From Pelagomonas calceolata (lineage: Eukaryota; Sar; Pelagophyceae; Pelagomonadales; Pelagomonadaceae), in assembly GCA_918797485.1 (NCBI GenBank), contig CAKKNE010000002.1, forward strand, positions 5,236,501 through 5,300,500: a stretch of 64,000 bases of DNA, in the 5' to 3' direction. The first letter of the stretch is position 1; every line of letters starts with the position of its first letter. Positions 8,618 through 22,000 of the stretch are shown here, piece by piece. Under the pieces are notes generated by a model. The model saw nothing but the letters and a program-made list of their open reading frames with translations, did not search any database and had not been told where the DNA came from. The position numbers were made by a program, and so were the translations under genes.

Positions 8618-9756
8618 ATGACTAGCTACTATGAATTGCTCGGCGTCGATAAGAAAGCAGACGACGCGGCGCTGAAGAAGGCGTACCGCAAGGCGGCCGT
8701 GAAGTGGCACCCCGACAAGCACGCGTCGAAGCCGGAGGCGGAGCAGAAGAAGGCCGAGGAGAAATTCAAGGAGATCGCGGAGGCCTACGACGTGCTGAGC
8801 GATCCGCAGAAGCGCCAGATCTACGACGTCTACGGCGTCGAGGGCCTCAAGGGCGGGTCCGGGCCGGCCGACGAGGCCTACGCCGAGGCGGCGTCGCGGC
8901 GCGCGGGCTCGACGGCGGGCTTCGCGGGGACGGCGCCGGGCGGCGGCATGCGCTACGAGTTCCGCGGCGACCCGTCCGAGATGTTCGCGCAGTTCTTCGG
9001 CGCGGGCTTTGCGCGGCAGCGGTCCGCGGGCGAGGGCGGCCTCGGCGGCATGGGCGACCTCTTCGGCGGCGCGGGCGGCGCGCGGCGCGAGGGCCAGCGG
9101 CTCCAGCGGCCCGTCGTCCAGGTCGCGCTCGGCTGCAGCCTCGAGGACCTCTACCGCGGCTGCACGAAGAAGCTCAAGATCACGCGCAAGAGCACGACGC
9201 TGACGCGGCCGGCGGAGAAGGTCCTCGAGGTGCCCATCAAGCCGGGCTTCAAGGCCGGCACGAAGATCACCTTCAGCGGCGACGGCGACGAGGTGGCGCC
9301 CGGCGTGGCCCAGGACATCCAGGTCGTCGTCCGCGAGAAGCCGCACGACCGCTTCGTCCGCGAGGGCGCGGACCTGCACCTCAAGCACGCGATCTCGCTC
9401 GCGGATGCGGTTTGTGGGCTCTCGTACCTCGACGTGCGATCGCTAGATGCGGCGCCACGTGTGATGTGAAGTGTGGAAATCAACCAGTGAGGCGGGGGCT
9501 ACCGCCGCACCATCGAGCAGGCGCCGCGTCGATGGCGTGGAGGTTATGATTCAGCCGTATGATTACACAGGTTCTGCGGGTCAACTTCAAGGGCGTCGCC
9601 ATCACGCCGGCGACGTCGAGGGTCGTCGCCGGCGAGGGCATGCCGCGGCGCGGCGGCGGGAGGGGAGACCTCGTCATCACCTTCGACGTGCGCTTCCCGG
9701 CCGCGCCCGTCGCGGACCCGGCGAAGCAGGCGGCGCTCCGCGGCGCGCTCGAGTGA
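8618..9756 (+). CDS. Class B (type II) DnaJ/Hsp40 co-chaperone, two exons
   Basis: Exons 8618-9460 and 9571-9756, 342 aa. Co-chaperone that stimulates Hsp70 ATPase and delivers substrates. J domain at residues 1-70 with the HPD triad ([10 protein letters not shown]) and the usual YYELLGV start; then a Gly/Phe-rich region; then two C-terminal beta domains ([20 protein letters not shown] and [25 protein letters not shown]). There is no CxxCxGxG zinc finger, so it is class B, like DNAJB1/Sis1. The intron removes what would otherwise be an in-frame stop at 9467; joining at codon boundaries gives [20 protein letters not shown], then VAGEGMP and [13 protein letters not shown], exactly the family order. 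The ATG at 8618 is chosen because [10 protein letters not shown] is the conserved start. The protein ends without a CaaX box. Likely cytosolic. Confidence 0.93.
9461..9570 (+). mobile_element. Introner element inside the DnaJ gene (110-nt intron)
   Basis: The intron starts GTGATGTG and ends GATTACACAG. Nine bases in, it carries GTGTGGAAATCAACCAG (9471-9487), identical to the left end of the GH3-gene intron. The right end TATGATTACACAG is a worn form of TGATTTCCACGCAG. The first 8 bases, GTGATGTG, align 5/8 with the first 8 exon bases after the intron (GTTCTGCG), as expected for an aged 8-bp target duplication whose intronic copy drifts while keeping GT. It also holds GTCGATGGCGTGGAGG, shared with the GH3 intron. 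Confidence 0.75.
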
Positions 9757-10080
9757 GCGCCCGGGCTCTCCACCTCACGGCGGCGGTATAATATATATGA
9801 TGTTATAGTACTCCTGCGGCCTTCCGGACGGGTCGGGTGTCGCTCGGGGCGGGTCCGCGGCGCCTCCCACGCCCGGCGCGGGCGGCGAGGCCTGCGCGGA
9901 GCCCACCGCCGCGCGGGACGCCGCGCCGGCTTTTCTAGGGAAATTCAAGTAGGCAAGTATCGAGTAGTTACACAGGTTTCAAAGTTTGGAGGGGGCAGCA
10001 CTGGCTGACTAAAGGCTATCGAAAAGGCAGCCCAATCATGGCCGCGCTGCGAGCGAGCCCCGAGGCGGCATAGCTAGCAC
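9757..10080. other. Intergenic spacer, no feature seen
   Basis: 324 bp between the DnaJ stop and the start of the giant surface-protein gene. It has a short A/T-rich tract (TATAATATATATGATG, about 9786-9801) shortly after the DnaJ stop, which could serve 3'-end formation. No gene or repeat is evident. Confidence 0.5.
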
Positions 10081-13000
10081 ATGCGCGGGTGGCGCGGCGG
10101 CGCCGCGGCGCTGCTGGTGGCCGCGGTGCTGCTGCCGGCGCCGCTGCTGCTGAAGCGCCGCGCGGCCGCACCGGCCGACGAGTGGCGAGGCGCGGACGGC
10201 GAGGACGTGGACCGCGCGCTCGCGCCGCGGCGCCGGCTGGGCACTAGTGAAGAGCTGGCCCCCACTAATCGAAGTTTGCACCCGACAGGCACCGAGTGCT
10301 CGGAGGTACAGTTCGAGCAGAAGGCCGCCATAAACGACGTCACCGTGAGCAACTGGGAGGACTACGAGTGGTTCCAGGTCCGGGCCGCCGACATCGACGG
10401 CGACGGCACCGACGACGTGGTGGCGGTCGAGATTGCGGAGGTAAACGAGCTCCACTGGTACGAGACGGACGCGTCGACGGCGACGTTCACCGACCACAAG
10501 ATCAATGAGTACGCCAACCAGGGCGGGGGCCTCGGCGTCTCCGTCGTGGATTTGGACGACGATGACGACGTGGACATTCTCGTGTCGGCGGCGGAGAAGG
10601 CGGGGCTCGCCTGGTACGCGAATGGCGGCGATGGGTCGTCCTGGACGGAGGGCATCATCGTAGCTGAGAAGGTTTTTCCTGATTATTCATATTCATATTC
10701 AGAACCTCATGATATGGAGACGGTCTTTGCGGTCGACGTGGACGACGACGGCCACGTGGACGTCGTCACCGCGAGTAGATTCGAAGGGGCAGAGGAGATC
10801 TTGCTGTACCGCAACGACGGTTCCCAGAACTTTGGCAGCGCGGTCGTCGTTGCTACGGCCGACACGCCGAGCGTCTACGCGACCGACGTCGACGGCGACG
10901 GAAAGGTCGACGTGATCTACGCCGATGCGGAAGAGAAGGTGTCTTATTACGCTCAGGGTACCGATTACACGATTTGGGGCTCGGAAATCAACATCGACAA
11001 CGGCCGCAAAGAGGCGATGTGGGTCGTCGCCGCGGACCTCGACGGCGACGACGACGTGGACGTGCTCTGCGCCGATCCACAAAAAAAAAGAAAGGAAATC
11101 GTCGTGTACGAGAACGTGGCCGGCGACGGCAGCACGTGGGACGATAAGAAGTACGCCACGGGGAAGGTGTCGTCGGTGGAGTTGTTCGACGTCGACGGCG
11201 ACGGGGACCTGGACTTCGTCGGGGCCGTCGAAGAGGAAATGGTCTGGTGGGAAAGGGCTGGCGGTGCTCTCAGCGACGGTGAAGGCGACGGCAAAGCCTT
11301 CAAGAAAGACGGTTTCACGGTGGACAACGACGCCGATGAGGTCATCACGACCATCACCGCGCTCGACATCGACGCGGACGGCGACCTCGACGTCGTCGCG
11401 GCCGAGACCAATAAGCTCACCTGGTACGAGAACGACTGCACCATCGCGCCCACGCCTGCACCATCAGCGACCCCCACGATCTCGTTAGAGCCGACGGTCT
11501 CGTTCCAGCCGACGCCGGGTCCCACCATCACGTTCAAACCGACGCATCTGCCGACGGAGCGGCCGACCATGAAGCAGTTCCACTGCGCGGAGAACGCGTT
11601 CGACGTGACGCACAAAGTCGACGAGCCATTGCCTAGCGGCTGTATGTCGGACAGTTCGTGTACCTACGACGGAGCCAAGACGAACATGGCGATATTTGCC
11701 ATCGACATGGACGGCGACTATGACGTGGACTTTTTGGCCACGAACGCGGGCAATGACGCGGTGGCGTGGTATACCAACGATGGCTACGAGGATTTCACAA
11801 AGGTTACGATTACGGATACAAGCCAGGGATCTTACAAGGTCAACGGGGCAGAGGACGTGTTCGCGATCGACGTCGACGGCGACGGCGAAGTCGACGTGCT
11901 CTCGGCGTCTTCTAGCGACCATAAGATCGCCTGGTGACGAATGTGCAGAACTCAATTTTTCCGGTCCCTTCATCGACGTCTCGATTGCATCGAGCGTCGA
12001 CTCCCTGTCGACGTCTCGCGTCCGTCCGACACGTCGCACCGGCCAACTTCCGTGCAGGTACGAGAACTACGGGAACGCCGGATGCTCCAACAACGGCGCC
12101 TCGTGCTCAGAGGACTCTGACTGTTCTACTGGAAACACGTGCGTACTTGCCAGCTTCGAGGACGGGACCGGGCTCCCGTCGACGAGAGTGATTACGACGA
12201 GCGCCAATACGGCGAAAGCGGTCGTCGCGGTCGACGTCGACGGCGACGGCCACATCGACGTCATCAGTGCGGCGAAGTCTGTCTCTGGCGGCGGCAACGG
12301 CATCAGCTGGTACCGAAGCGACGGCGCGCAGCCACCGACGTTCACGGGATACGTCATCGACGCGGCACCGGACGACGCGTTGGCGGTGCTGGGGGTGGAC
12401 ATCAACGGGGACGAGCACGTGGACGTAATAGTTGCCGAAAATGCAGACAACAGGATCACGATGTGGACTAGCAACGGGGCGGCGAACACACCGACCTTCA
12501 CTGAGGCGATATCGCAGGCCGGGTGCTCGGGCGTCATGGACATCTTCGCCGTCGATATGGATGGCAACGGTATCATGGACGTGCTCACGGCGGAGGAGAC
12601 CAGTGACGCGATCGCCTGGCACACCGGGGTGCCGGACGGCAGTGTTCGATGTTCGACCACCAGGGGGACCACCTGTTCTGCCGACGCTGACTGCCCAACT
12701 GGGGAAACTTGTAGCAGCCCCGGAATCGTGATCGCCCGCACGATCGTCACCATGTCGGACGGCTACAGCGGCTACGTAGGTACCGGGTGCTACGTCGACG
12801 CTTGCGACTATTCGATTTGGGACGAGTCGGCCGGCATGAGCGGCGCTGACAAGATCCAGTCGGTCTGGGCCGTCGACCTGGACGGCGATAATACCATAGA
12901 CGCTCTCTCGGCCTCCCTCAACGACGACACGATCGCCTGGTACCAGAACGACGGCACGTCGCAGAAGTTCATTAAGTACCTCATCACCGACGAAGCCAGC

Positions 13001-16000
13001 GGCGCGAGCTCGGTCCTCGCGATCGACGTTGACGGTGACGGCGACATCGACGCCGCCTCCGGGTCCACGTCCAGCGACACGATCGAGTGGTACGAGGACG
13101 ACTGCGAGACCTTCGCGCCGACGTCCGAGCCGACGGCGGTGCCGACGACCGTGCCGACGCTGGTGCCGACGGGCGTGCCGACGAAGGTCCCCACGGCGGT
13201 GCCCTCCGACGCGCCGACGCCCTCGCCCACCATCTCGCACCCGCCGACCTTTGCGCCGTCGCCCCTGCCGTCGCCCCTGCCGTCCGTGCCGCCGACGTCG
13301 CAGCCGTCGCCCGAGCCCACGCTGGCTCCGACGCAACTGCCGTCCACCGTGCCCACGGCCGTGCCGTCGTCCACGCCGACGCCGAAGCCCACGCCCCGGC
13401 CGACGCCGATCCCGACGCCGCAGCCGACGCGGGAGCCGACGTTCGCGCCGACGAAGCTGCCGACGTCCGTGCCCACGGCGCACCCGACGACGCCGCCGTC
13501 GCCCGCGCCGTCCGTGCCGCCGACGCCCGCGCCGTCGCGGACGCCCACGTCGCCGCCGACGGGGAGCACGCCCCCGACGCCCGTGCCGAGCCTGCTCCCG
13601 ACGTCCCTCCCGACGCCGCTGCCCTCCTTCAGCTGCAATGCCGACGAGGTCGCCCTGTCGCGGCGCTACTTCCCCTCGGGCGCGGCCTGGGGCGACCCCG
13701 ACGAGGACAAGCAGTCGACGGAGCAGAGCGAGGTGCTGATTCTGAGCGACGACTCGACGGCGAGCGGCGAGGCCGCGCGCTATCGGCTGAAGCTGGCCGC
13801 GAGCGACGCCGCGGCAGGCGACAACTTCGGCGGCGCCATCGGCATCGACGGGCCGTCCGTGGCCATCGAGGGCGACACCATCGTAGTCGGGGCCACCCAA
13901 GCCGGCAACGGCGGCCCAGGTGTAGCCTACGTCCTACGGGCGAGCGACGGCGCCCAGCTGGCCAAACTGACGGCCGCCGACGGCGCTGCGGGCGACAAAT
14001 TCGGCCAATCCGTGGCGATCAGCGGCGACACCATTGTCGTCGGGGCCGCGGGTTGCGATCATGGTGGGTGCGAAAATATTCCAGGCGCGGCCTACGTCTT
14101 CCGCACGAGCGATGGCTGGGACACGTACACGGAGATCAAGCTGACGGCCCCCGACGCCGCGGGATACGACGGCTTCGGCTTCTCCGTGGCGATCGACGGA
14201 GGCACTATAGTCGTCGGTGCCTTCCGCAACGACGACGTTCCCAACAACTCGGGATCGGTCTACGCCTTTCGGCTCACAAATACCTACGAGGCGAGGACCT
14301 ACAGTGCCGACTGCACCGCGCCGGGCACGTTCACCTACGAGGGCCGCACGCTCCACTGCGTCGAGCTGCCGAGCGGCGAGCTCGTCGACGTCCTCGAGGA
14401 GGAAGGAGGTACGCAGACGTGCCAGTACACGGACACGAACTCCTGCCCCGCCGGCTACGACATCTGGGTGCCGCGGAGCTACGAGCACGCCGCGGCCGTC
14501 GTCGACGCCGTCGAGGACAAATTCACCAACCTCCTTGGCGTGTATCGCGAGGAGAACGGCTGTGGCGGCTGCGTCCTCGAGGCGATGAATTCCGACGCCT
14601 ACGACGAGTGGGTGGCGGAAGGTACAAATCGCGTCCCGTGGACGAGCGTCGCGGGGAAACCGTGGTTTGTTCGGGAGACGGCGTACTCACAGCCCTTGGC
14701 CAGCTATAAAGCGGGCTGCTGGCTCACGACGGCCTGGGACGGGGGCTGGCAAGGGACGACGATCGACGGTGAACGCATCGGCTTTAACTTCGACGACTTT
14801 CCAAACCAGTGCCTCTATTGCTTCACCGACTACCTCTGCTCCCGCAACGGCGCAGAAGCCTTCCTCGCGACCGTCGGCACGTACGACCAGGTGGTCAAGC
14901 TGACGGCCTCTGACGCCGCGGCGGGCGACAACTTCGGCCAGTCCGTGGCGATCGCCGGCAACACCATCGTGGTCGGAGCCACCCAAGAAAGCAACCAGGG
15001 CACGGGCTCGGCCTACGTCCTCCGCACGAACGACGGCGGCGCCACCTACGCCCAGGTGGCCAAGCTGACTGCAAGCGACGCTGCGACGAAAGACAAATTC
15101 GGCAGGTCCGTGGCGACGGACGGCCAAAAAGTCGTGGTCGGGGCCATGCATAACGACGGCCCCTCAGACTCGGGCTCGGCCTACGTCTTCCTTACGACCG
15201 ACGACTGGAACACGTACACGGAGATCAAGCTGACGGCCCCCGACGCCGCGTCGGACGACCACTTCGGCAAATCCGTGGCGATCGACGGTGACACCGTCGT
15301 GATCGGGCGCCCCCAATGGTACAACGACGGTTCGGGCTCAGTCTACCTCTTCCTTACGACCGACGGCGGCGCCACGTACGCCCAGTTGGCCAAGCTGACA
15401 GCCCCCGACGCCGCGGCGAAAGATATGTTCGGCTGGTCCGTGGCGATCGACGGCGAAACCGTCGTGGCCACGGCCCCCTATGTCGACGACGCCGGCGCCA
15501 ATTCGGGCTCGGCCTACGTCTTCGCGACCCCGTACGGGTCCGTGCTGCGCGCGCACGACGGCACGACGGCGGACCGCGAGTACGACTGCATACCCCGGGA
15601 CATCGGCTGCGTCAAGGTCAACTTCGAGTTCCCCTCGAACTTCTACAACGTTGCCGACCCGACCAAACGGGCGGGCTACGAGGTGACGGTCGCCGGCGAG
15701 AGCCTCCGCTGGGACAACGCGCACCAGGAGCCGACCGGCTTCCTCACGTTCTGCGTCTTCGACGGCCGGATCGTGGGCGAGCCGACGCCGGCGCCGACGA
15801 TCTCCAGCCTCCCCACGCCGGTCCCGACGTCGCTGCCGACGCCGAGCCCGTCGCCGCAGCCGACCGTCTCCAAGGCGCCCACGTTCGCCCCGACGCCGGC
15901 GCCGTCGCCCTCGCCGACGAACGCGCCGACGGCCGCGCCCACGCGCGCGCCGACGGCGGCGCCGTCGGCGGCGCCGACCTACGGCATGTACCTCGTCGCG

Positions 16001-19000
16001 CTCGAGATCCGCTTCGACGTGACGTACTGCGAGGAGTGCGGCGGCTACTTCATCACCTTCCCCGACGGCCGGCGGCGCCACGGGCGCCGCCTCGCGTCGA
16101 CGACGATCAACTCGCTGACCATCGAGGAGATCCTGAGCCTGCCCGAGGACCAGGTGAACTTCAACGTCGAGTGCTCCCTGAGCGGCATCACGTCGGAGGG
16201 CTGCGTCGCCCCGTTCCCGACGCTGCTCAGCGTCACGTACCTGCCCGACGCGGACGCCTGGGCCGCCGCCGGCGCGACGGCCACGACGCTCGCGGCGGCG
16301 ACGCAGGGGGGGTCCTTCTCGGGGGGCGAGGGCTGGGGCCCCGGCGACGTCGAGTACCTCGAGGGCCACCACGTGCCGGCCGCGTGCCAGGACCTGCGGG
16401 ACTTCCCCGACGCCAGCGTCGACTTCCTGTTCTCGGAGCGGTCGGCCAACCCGGGCTTCCAGGAGGCCGCCTGGGACTACGGCTGCTACGCCGCGCACGT
16501 CGGCACGACCTCGGCGGCGGACTGCGCGGCCGCGGTCGCGACGGACGGGTGCTGCCAGGCCCCGACCGACAGCGGTTTCAACGACGCGGGCCAAGTCGCG
16601 TACAAGACGGCGTGGCGCGACTGCGCCGCCGGCGAGTGCAAGGCCGCGTGCTGGAGCAACGCGTGCGCCGGGGGCGACTGCTGCGAGGAGAGCCGGGCCA
16701 TCGCGCTCCAGGCCTGCGAGGAGTACCACGCGAACCTGACGGGGCTGGTCGACGTCGAGCCCACGTCGAAGACGTCGTACCAGTGCGTGGAGACGGAGCT
16801 GAACGTCGGCGCCCAGCGCAAGGGGGGGAGCTGCCGCACCACGCACTTTTCGTTCGACGACCCGGCCGCGGCGGCGAACCTGACCGTCGAGATCAGCGCG
16901 GACGGGGGCGGCGTCACGGGGGGCACCGAGACGAGCATCTCCCACGCGTTCACCGGCGCGGCGAGCGAGGAGGAGCACACGTGGTGCGTCGAGAACGGCG
17001 AGATCGTCTTCCAGCCGACCTCGGCGCCGACCATCTCCGCCGTCCCGACCGCGGCGCCGTCGCCGGCGCCGACCCCGGCGCCCACGCGCGTGCCGACGAC
17101 GCCGCCGTCGTCGGCGCCGACGCTGCCGCCCACGCCCGAGCCCACGAGCCACCCCACGATCGTGCCCACGAGCTTCCCGACGCTCGACTGCCCGGCCGAC
17201 GCGCCGCTCCTGCTGACGTTCCGCTACCTGCCGCGCGCCGCGGACCCGGAGTGGCAGAAGACCAAGACCTACTTCTACGACCGGGACTTCCAGACTTGGC
17301 TGCCGGTCGGCGCGGGCGGCCGGTCGCCGGCGGCCGACTTGGAGTTCGTCTGCGTCAACAACACCATTGGCTGCGTCACGGCCGAGTTCGTCTGGAACAC
17401 GCTCGGCGGCCAGTCCGGCGGCCTGGCCTTCGAGGTGGCGACGCCCGACGTGGACGTGTCCATCACGTTCCGGCCCAACCTCGACGACTGGAAGTTCCCC
17501 TTCTGCATCGAGGACGGGAACCTCATCAAGAACCCGACGGCGTCGCCCACGATCTCGTCGATCCCGACGGCCGTCCCGACGTCGCCGCCGTCCATCCGGC
17601 CGACGGCGACGCCGACGCTGCCGCCGTCGCCGGCGCCGACGCACCAGCCGTCCGCCCGGCCGAGCGCGACGCCGACGACGCCGCCCAGCTCCGTGCCGAC
17701 GACGCCGCCGTCCATCCGGCCGACGGCGACGCCGACGACGCCGCCCAGCTCCGCGCCGACGACGCCGCCGTCGCACGCGCCCACGCCCGCGCCGACGCGC
17801 GCGCCCACGGCCGTCCCGACGTCGACGCCGACGTCGTACCCCTCGGTCGCCTGCCCCAGCAACCCGACCGACGGCTACTACTTCCGCACGTCGGAGCGCT
17901 TCCTGCCGGACGGCGCGAGCTGGGCGACCGTGACCACGACCGTCACGCTCGACGACGGGACGTCCACGTCGTCCTCGGGCCCGCGGCCGGACCGCGACTA
18001 CGGCTGCACGGAGGAGAGCGCGGGCTGCTTTGTGGTCACGTTCGACTTCGGCGACCCGACGATCTCGTCGTCGCTGACCTACGAGTTCATGACCTACGTG
18101 CGGTCGGACGACCCGAACGACTACGACCTCATCTCCACGAGCTTCCCGCCGAACCTGCAGACGGGGTCGTACACCTTCTGCGTCGAGGGCCAGGGCCTCG
18201 CGCGCGAGCCGACGCCCGCGCCCACCGTCTCCAGCGTCCCCACGAGCGTGCCCACCGTGCCGCCCTCCCGGACGCCGACGGCGGGCCCCACCGTCCCGCC
18301 CACGCCCGGCCCCACCCTGGCGCCGAGCCCGCTGCCCTCGTTCGCGCCGACGCTGCAGCCGTCGCCCGCGCCGTCGACGACGCCGACGGCGCTGCCGACG
18401 CCCGTCCCCTCGGCGGCGTGCCCCGCGCCGACGGCCGACTGGATCCGCGTGTCGACGCGCTACTTCCCCGCGGCGGCGGACTGGGGCGGCGTGACGATCA
18501 CGCAGACGCTGCTGGACGGGACGCGGCGGCGGCTCGGCGACGGCCGGCTCCTCCAGACGGGGGGGCCGCGGCGGCTGGCGACGGCCGCGAGCTACCGGCT
18601 GAAGCTGGCCGCGAGCGACGCCGCGGCGGGCGACGAGTTCGGCCGCTCCATGGCCATCGAGGGCGACACCGTTGTGGTCGGAGCCTGGAAAGCTGACAAC
18701 AGCGGCGGCGCCAACTCGGGCTCGGTCTACATCCTACGAGCGAGCGACGGCGCCCCGCTGGCCAAGCTGACTGCCAATGACGCAGCGGCGGACGACGAGT
18801 TCGGCTGCTCCGTGGCGATAGAGGGCGACACCGTCGTGGTTGGAGCTATCAACGCCGGTACCGGAGGTGCGGTCTACGTTTTCCGCACGACCAACGGCGG
18901 CGCCTCGTACAGTAAGATTGCCAAACTGACGGCCGCCGACGCCGCGGCGAGCGACAAATTTGGCATCTCCGTGGCGATCGACGGTGGTACGATCGTGGTC

Positions 19001-22000
19001 GCGGCCTACAACGATGGCAACAATGGCAACAATTGGACTGGATCGGGCTCGGTCTACGTCTTCCGCTCGAGCGACGGCTGGAGCACGTACACGGAGATCA
19101 AGCTAACGGCCTCCGACGCCGCGGCGAGCGACATTTTTGGCTGGTCCATGGCATTCGACGGCACCACCATCGTGGTCGGGGCCCCACACGATGGAAACGA
19201 TGGACAGCTTGGGGGCTCGGTCTACGTTTTCCGCACGACCGATGGCGGCGGATCGTACAACCAGGTGGACAAGTTGACGGTGGCCGACGGCCACAACTTC
19301 GGCACCTCCGTGGCGATCGACGGTGACACCCTCGTGGCCGGTGCCAGCTACGTTCACCACGGCGGCATGGCCGACGCGGGCGCGGCCTACGTCTTCCGCA
19401 CGAGCGACGGTGGAGCCTCGTACGACGAGGTGGCCCAGCTGACGGCCGCCGACGCCGATGCGAACGACAACTTTGGCATCGAAGTGGCAATCGACGGTAG
19501 TACGATCGTGGTCGGGGCCTGGAAAGACGACGACGGCGGCTCCGATTCAGGCTCGGCCTACCTCTTCCGCACGACCGACGGCGGCGCCACGTACGCCCAG
19601 ATGGCCAAGCTGACGGCCCCCGATGCCGACGCGGGCGACGTGTTCGGCTACAATGTGGCCATCGACGGCGCCACCGTCGTGGTCTCGGCCGAGTGGGACG
19701 GCGACGCCGGCTCCAAATCGGGCTCGGCCTACGTCTTCGCGATCGCCTCCGAGGTCCTGACCGACGCGACCATCTACGACGCCGTCGACGCGTGGTTCTC
19801 GGACGCCGCGGCCGCCGAGAACACGTACGGCCACATCTCGACGTGGGACACGTCCCAGGTCACGAACATGGCGGAGCTGTTCTGCCCACCTGCCTTTTGT
19901 TCTCGAAGTTTCGATTCCTCTACCTTCAACGAGGACATAAGTGGCTGGGACGTGTCGCAGGTGACGTCCATGAAGAACATGTTCTATGGGGCTGTGGCTT
20001 TTAACCAACCGCTCGGCGGCTGGGACGTGTCCCGCGTCGAGGACGCGCGGAGCATGTTCATGATGGCGTCGGCGTTCGACCAGGACCTGTCGTCGTGGCG
20101 GCTCTGCTCCGTGACGTCGATCTACCAGATGTTTTCCTCCGCGGCCGCGTTCGACCAGGACCTGTCGACGTGGTGCTTCGAGAACGGCGTGATGGGGCAC
20201 GCGGGCGCGTTTGATAGCACGGCGTGCGCCGGGACGACTTCCTCCTCCGCGGCCGCCGGCACGTACTGCGGCGTCACCTACGGCGGCTGCGAGGCCGCGG
20301 GCCTGGGCTGCGTCACGACGGCCAACGCCCTCGCGGACCGCGTCTTCGAGTGCTGGGCCTGCGACGCCGGCTGCTTCGCGCTGGAGTTCGCCTTCGCCGA
20401 CGGCGGGGCCGGCTCGGCCGCGCTGTCCTACGAGGTCTCGGCCGGCGCCGAGACGATCGGCACGGCCTTCAAGGGCGGCGCGGCCGTCGAGAGCTTCGCG
20501 TTCTGCATCGACAACTGCGAGTTCGCGCGGCAGCCCACCTCCGTCCCGACGCTGTCGCTGCCGCCGACCTTCGCGCCCTCGCCGGCGCCGACGCTGCCGC
20601 CGACGGCGACGCCCACGACGCCGCCCTCGCACGCGCCCACGGCGGACCCGACGCGCGACCCGTCGGCGACGCCCACGACGCCGCCCTCGCCGTCGCCGAC
20701 CTCGCGCCCGACGGCCACGCCCACGGCGCGGCCCAGCGCCCTGCCGACGTCGCGGCCGTCGCCGGCGCCGACGCCGGAGCCGACGACGGACCCGACGGCC
20801 GTGCCGACGTCGTACCCCTCCTTCGCGTGCGCCGCCGGCGAGGTCCGCCTGCGCTGGCGCTTCGACGGCGACTGGACCGGCGTGAGCGCGAACCTCTGGG
20901 CCGAGAACGACGCGGGCATCGTCGACGTCCACCGCTCGTTCCCCTCGTTCCCGCGGACCGCCGAGTACGAGTGCTTCGACTGCAACTTCGGCTGCTTCGA
21001 CTCCGAGTTCCTCTTCACGGAGACCGCCCAGGACACGTCGCACGAACTGAGCTACGTGGTCGAGCTGCACCGCGACGACGGCTCGGACATAATCTCGACG
21101 CCCTTCGAGGGCGGCGAGCCGTCGGAGAAGTTCCGCTTCTGCCTCGAGGACTGCTCGATCGCGCGCCAGCCGACGCCGGCGCCGACGATCTCGCTCCCGC
21201 CCACCTTCGCGCCGTCGCCGGCGCCGTCGTTCTCGCCGACGGCCGTGCCCACGGTCCGGCCGTCCGCGGCGCCGACGGTGCCCCCGACGCGAACGCCCAC
21301 GGCCGTGCCCACCCCGAAGCCGACGGGCGCGCCCACGGTCCCGCCGACGCCCGCGCCGTCGCGGGTCCCGACCGCGACGCCGACGACGCTCCCGACGCTG
21401 CCGCCGACGCCCGTGCCCACGGTCCCGCCGACGCCCGCGCCGTCGCGGACGCCGACGGCCACGCCGACGGCGCTCCCGACGCTGCCGCCGACGCCGCAGC
21501 CGAGCGCCGCGCCGTCGCCGGCGCCGACGGCGGCGCCCGTCCCCGCGCCGACGGAGGTGCCGAGCCCCTACCCCTCCGTGGGCTGCGGCGGCGACGACCT
21601 CCTCCTGTCGCGCCAGTGGCTGCCGGGCGGCGACACCTACGGCGGCATCGTCACGACCTCCAAGGACCCGGCCAGCGGCGCGGAGCGCCTCCCGCCGGCC
21701 AGCGGCACGCGCCCCGACCGCCAGTACTACTGCGTGAACAAAGACGTCGGCTGCTTCGACGTCAAGTTCACCTTCTCCGAGCCCGAGCTCGAGCCCTACC
21801 ACAGCTTCAACATCGAGCTCGAGGGCGACGCCGGCATCCAGTCCATCCTGACGGGTTTTGAGTACAACGTCGCGGTCCAGACCTTCACGTTCTGCATCGA
21901 GGACGGCGTCTTCGCGCGCATGCCGACGCCGTCGCCGACCGTCTCGCTGCCGCCGACCTTCGCGCCGTCGCCCTCGCCGACGGAGCAGCCGACGTCGGCG